Source of the DNA: Sporosarcina sp. Te-1
GTDB lineage: Bacteria > Bacillota > Bacilli > Bacillales_A > Planococcaceae
Length of the DNA: 64,000 nt
Assembly (NCBI RefSeq): GCF_017498505.1
Contig: NZ_CP071798.1
Location: 2,811,501-2,875,500 of the forward strand
Direction: 5' to 3'
The notes under the pieces are model-generated. The model was not told the DNA's origin, searched no databases, and was given only the letters and a program-made list of their open reading frames with translations. Every line of letters starts with the position of its first letter. Within the stretch, counting starts at the first letter, position 1. Shown here piece by piece: positions 61,779-64,000 of this stretch. Made by a program: the position numbers and the translations under genes.

Positions 61779-62720
61779 TTATTTCCGTAAAGCCTCCAAC
61801 ACAACCTGAGATTGATAGCCCACCTCGAAATCATAAATCTCAGCAGCTTGTCCTTTCACTGCCTTATCGAGCTCATCAACCAATCGTGGAGCAGCAACAT
61901 CGGCAATGGACATTTCCACTAGCGGCTCACCTGTCTTCCCACCGCGCAGCGTGCCCCAATTTTCGAGAGTAAGGACACCATCTGACCCAAATGCCGTAAA
62001 CCCGATATGTTCCTTGCCTGCCATGCCGCTCATGCCTTCAATCAACACAGGCGTACCGTCCGCAAGTTCTGCAGTCGCGATGATGCCTGTCTCACAATGA
62101 CTTGGATCATCCGGCAACTCCAACCGGGTTTGGATATTGGCTAGATTCCCGAACACCTTCAATGTCTGTTGAATAAAATGGACGCCAACCTCCAAGACGA
62201 AGCCGCCTTGTTCCCGTCCACCGACCCAGTCATTTTTCTGCCAAGCACGCGGCCATTCAGGGAATTGCATCGTCAACTGCAAGCGTCTTAATGGTCCGAC
62301 ATAGCCTTCTCCTATCAACGCGGCAAACTTCGCAGCAGCCTGTCCATAGTTCAACGGGAAGTTCATCGCATGAACAACACCCGCCTCTTTCGCAGCTTGC
62401 ATCATTTCTTCTGCCTCTTCAACAGAGTTCGCTAGCGGCTTCTCGCAAAGGACATGCTTTTTCGCTCGCAGCACATCCATGACAATGGCGTGATGATATT
62501 TTGGCGGCACCGCGACATAAACAAGCTCCACTTTCCCGTCTTCAATCAATCTCTTATAGTCTGTATAAAATTGGATTCCACCTAACTGATTCGCTGTATC
62601 TTTTGCCAGTGAATCCAATTGATCACATACGGCTACTACAGACACACCCTCATGCTCTGAGAATTGTTTGATCAGACGTTGGCCAATTGCCCCTAATCCG
62701 ATAATCCCAATATATATCAT
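61779..62720 (-). CDS. Gfo/Idh/MocA-family NAD(P)-dependent oxidoreductase
   Basis: A 313-residue enzyme. N-terminal Rossmann fold with IGLGAIGQRLIKQF, then the family motif CEKPLANSVEEAEEM, and the C-terminal beta-sheet domain (GGFVLEVGVHFIQQTLKVFG holds the catalytic-type His). Family members oxidise or reduce sugars, inositols or related polyols with NAD(P). AAAAGGAGGATGTTTC precedes the ATG. It is monocistronic, so context does not narrow the substrate. Confidence 0.83.
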   Translation of the reverse strand: MIYIGIIGLGAIGQRLIKQFSEHEGVSVVAVCDQLDSLAKDTANQLGGIQFYTDYKRLIEDGKVELVYVAVPPKYHHAIVMDVLRAKKHVLCEKPLANSVEEAEEMMQAAKEAGVVHAMNFPLNYGQAAAKFAALIGEGYVGPLRRLQLTMQFPEWPRAWQKNDWVGGREQGGFVLEVGVHFIQQTLKVFGNLANIQTRLELPDDPSHCETGIIATAELADGTPVLIEGMSGMAGKEHIGFTAFGSDGVLTLENWGTLRGGKTGEPLVEMSIADVAAPRLVDELDKAVKGQAAEIYDFEVGYQSQVVLEALRK

Positions 62721-62867
62721 GAAACATCCTCCTTTTTTCTATCGTACAATAGAGACTGGATGATTGTCATGGTTTCATTTCTATGGGTTTCGAATAGAAG
62801 ATGAAACTTTTGTCCCTCTTCCCCGTAAGGATACTAACGAGCATTGTATAAGCAGGGAGGGCCCACT

Positions 62868-63362
62868 ATGTATAATCGACCGAAACTCGATATTCCAAAA
62901 ACCTCATTTGAAAAGGTGGCTGATCTGATCGGCGCCATTGTTTTCATTTCATGGATCGGCTATCTTGTCTACGCTTGGGGCCAGCTGCCGGACCAAGTGC
63001 CCAGCCACTACGATGGGGCCGGACAGGTTGACCGTTGGGGGACGAAATGGGGGCTTATCATCTTACCACTCATTGCTGCTCTTTTGACCCCATTCATGGC
63101 TTTTTTGGAAAAGCATCCGGAATGGCACAATTACATGAATTTAAATGAGTCCAATATAGAATTTCAATACAAGAATTCACGTTTGCTGCTAAACACCATG
63201 AAAAATGAAATCCTTCTATTTCTTGCGTATATCAGTTTCAATATCATTCAAGTCTCCTTGGGCCAAGCCGAGTCCCTGGGCATCGCTTTTTTGCCTGTCT
63301 TTATTGGCATCCTTTTCGGTACTATGATTTTCTTTATCGTTCGATCGTTAAGGAAGAAATAA
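62868..63362 (+). CDS. DUF1648-domain membrane protein
   Basis: A 164-residue protein with four membrane segments. The DUF1648 motif is clear: WGQLPDQVPSHYDGAGQVDR followed by WGTKWG. The family includes immunity-like and SdpI-related proteins, but this one lacks the SdpI C-terminal domain. ATG at 62868 with GGGAGGG 6 bases upstream is preferred to the longer frame. Role unknown. Confidence 0.8.
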   Translation: MYNRPKLDIPKTSFEKVADLIGAIVFISWIGYLVYAWGQLPDQVPSHYDGAGQVDRWGTKWGLIILPLIAALLTPFMAFLEKHPEWHNYMNLNESNIEFQYKNSRLLLNTMKNEILLFLAYISFNIIQVSLGQAESLGIAFLPVFIGILFGTMIFFIVRSLRKK

Positions 63363-63388
63363 CATAAGGAAACGGGGATGAATGGACT

Positions 63389-63931
63389 TCATTCATCTCC
63401 CAGCCAGCTTAGAGAATAATACAGATCGCATAATTCATCATGATACCCCCAACCGATCCCCTCACTCATATCAACCACCTCATACAATCGATTTTCAAAG
63501 CTCTTGTATAATGCGTGATCCTTCTCACAAGAATCTACGACCTTTTCATACATTGACAGCATGCTGTTATAAAAAGGCATATCGATATCGCCATAGGTCG
63601 CTGTGAATTTCGTTCCTAACTCTACATAAAACAGCATGAGGTCAGCAGTTCGCACCTCATCCCCAGTCACCTTTTTGAAGTCACTGATTGCCTTTTTGGC
63701 TACAGATAAGCGTAACTTACCATGCCCTCGGTCTGGAAAAAATTCGTTTTGGATTTCTTTTTGCGCCTGTCCAAATAAATCAGCCACCGCAGATTCTCCT
63801 GAAAACTTGACCGCAAAGTAATCTTGGACAGCCTTATTATTTTTATGAATTTCTGTAATCATATTAATTAATTCTTTCTTATCTAGTTCACCCAGTCGCT
63901 TTTTCAAGTCGGATAGTTTTAGTTTTTTCAT
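63389..63931 (-). CDS. DUF6155-like helical protein
   Basis: A 180-residue soluble, mostly helical protein: LSDLKKRLGELDKKELINMI, then FFPDRGHGKLRLSVAKKAIS and GDEVRTADLMLFYVELGTKF, ending SEGIGWGYHDELCDLYYSLS. I place it in DUF6155 with moderate confidence. AAGGGGGCTGGCAA precedes the ATG. Function unknown. A short imperfect hairpin overlaps its stop codon at the convergent junction with the DUF1648 gene. Confidence 0.65.
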   Translation of the reverse strand: MKKLKLSDLKKRLGELDKKELINMITEIHKNNKAVQDYFAVKFSGESAVADLFGQAQKEIQNEFFPDRGHGKLRLSVAKKAISDFKKVTGDEVRTADLMLFYVELGTKFTATYGDIDMPFYNSMLSMYEKVVDSCEKDHALYKSFENRLYEVVDMSEGIGWGYHDELCDLYYSLSWLGDE

Positions 63932-64000
63932 TTGCCAGCCCCCTTGAATTAATAATTTTCCTTTCTATAAAACGTTCTTTAATTACCAAACCCTCAGATA

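Overview
The window looks like chromosome from a low-to-mid GC Bacillota, most likely Planococcaceae (Sporosarcina-like). The basis is strong Shine-Dalgarno sites, frequent GTG and TTG starts, many rho-independent terminators, and a gene set with clear Bacillus/Listeria homologues: a CbpA-type c-di-AMP protein, a GlnK/GlnL-type two-component pair, MntABCD, guaC, an RNase J and YxlEFG-like ABC genes. No rRNA, phage, transposase or CRISPR array is visible. Genus assignment is inference.

Layout. 1-6 kb: start of a CoA-transferase/hydrolase, a LytTR regulator, a c-di-AMP-binding protein, an Atg22-like transporter and a PAS-GGDEF-EAL protein. 6-6.8 kb: a non-coding 21-bp tandem-repeat field. 6.8-17.8 kb: NCS2 permease, Tet(M)-like GTPase, SAP-domain protein, methyltransferase, thioredoxin, a TetR/membrane-protein pair, an RND exporter, and an AraC regulator preceded by a 28-codon upstream ORF. 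17.8-23.1 kb: glutamate/dicarboxylate symporter with a cre-like site and its probable sensor pair, then a MarR/MFS operon. 23.1-27 kb: a manganese ABC transporter behind an MntR-like palindrome. 27-34.3 kb: SNF2 helicase, an ABC exporter, and a secreted protein of three 67-residue repeats. 34.3-41 kb: small stress-type genes, a frameshifted ECF sigma gene with its partner, a secreted protein with six 16-residue repeats, and guaC. 41-52.4 kb: a Cache-GGEEF diguanylate cyclase, ABC1 kinase, APC permease, two tandem tRNA-Asn genes, an RNase J, AraC and LysR regulators, and an F420-ligase-like enzyme. 52.4-57.5 kb: a five-gene double ABC operon divergent from an HTH regulator, with two perfect palindromes between them. 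57.5-64 kb: small regulators, DUF proteins, two decayed genes and a Gfo/Idh/MocA oxidoreductase.

The most unusual signal is a group of intergenic arrays with an almost exact 21-bp period. The large array is at 5993-6362 (18 units), with a short relative at 6531-6593. Two further arrays at 34402-34485 and 52461-52565 share one core, TTATCGNTCA, in opposite orientations. The three main arrays each lie just downstream of the terminator of a plus-strand gene. The period is two helical turns, the core is conserved and the rest of each unit varies. I do not recognise this as a named element. Other points of interest are the two internally repetitive secreted proteins, the upstream ORF overlapping an AraC start, the long leader of the Mn transporter, and the sigma factor broken by two compensating homopolymer indels.
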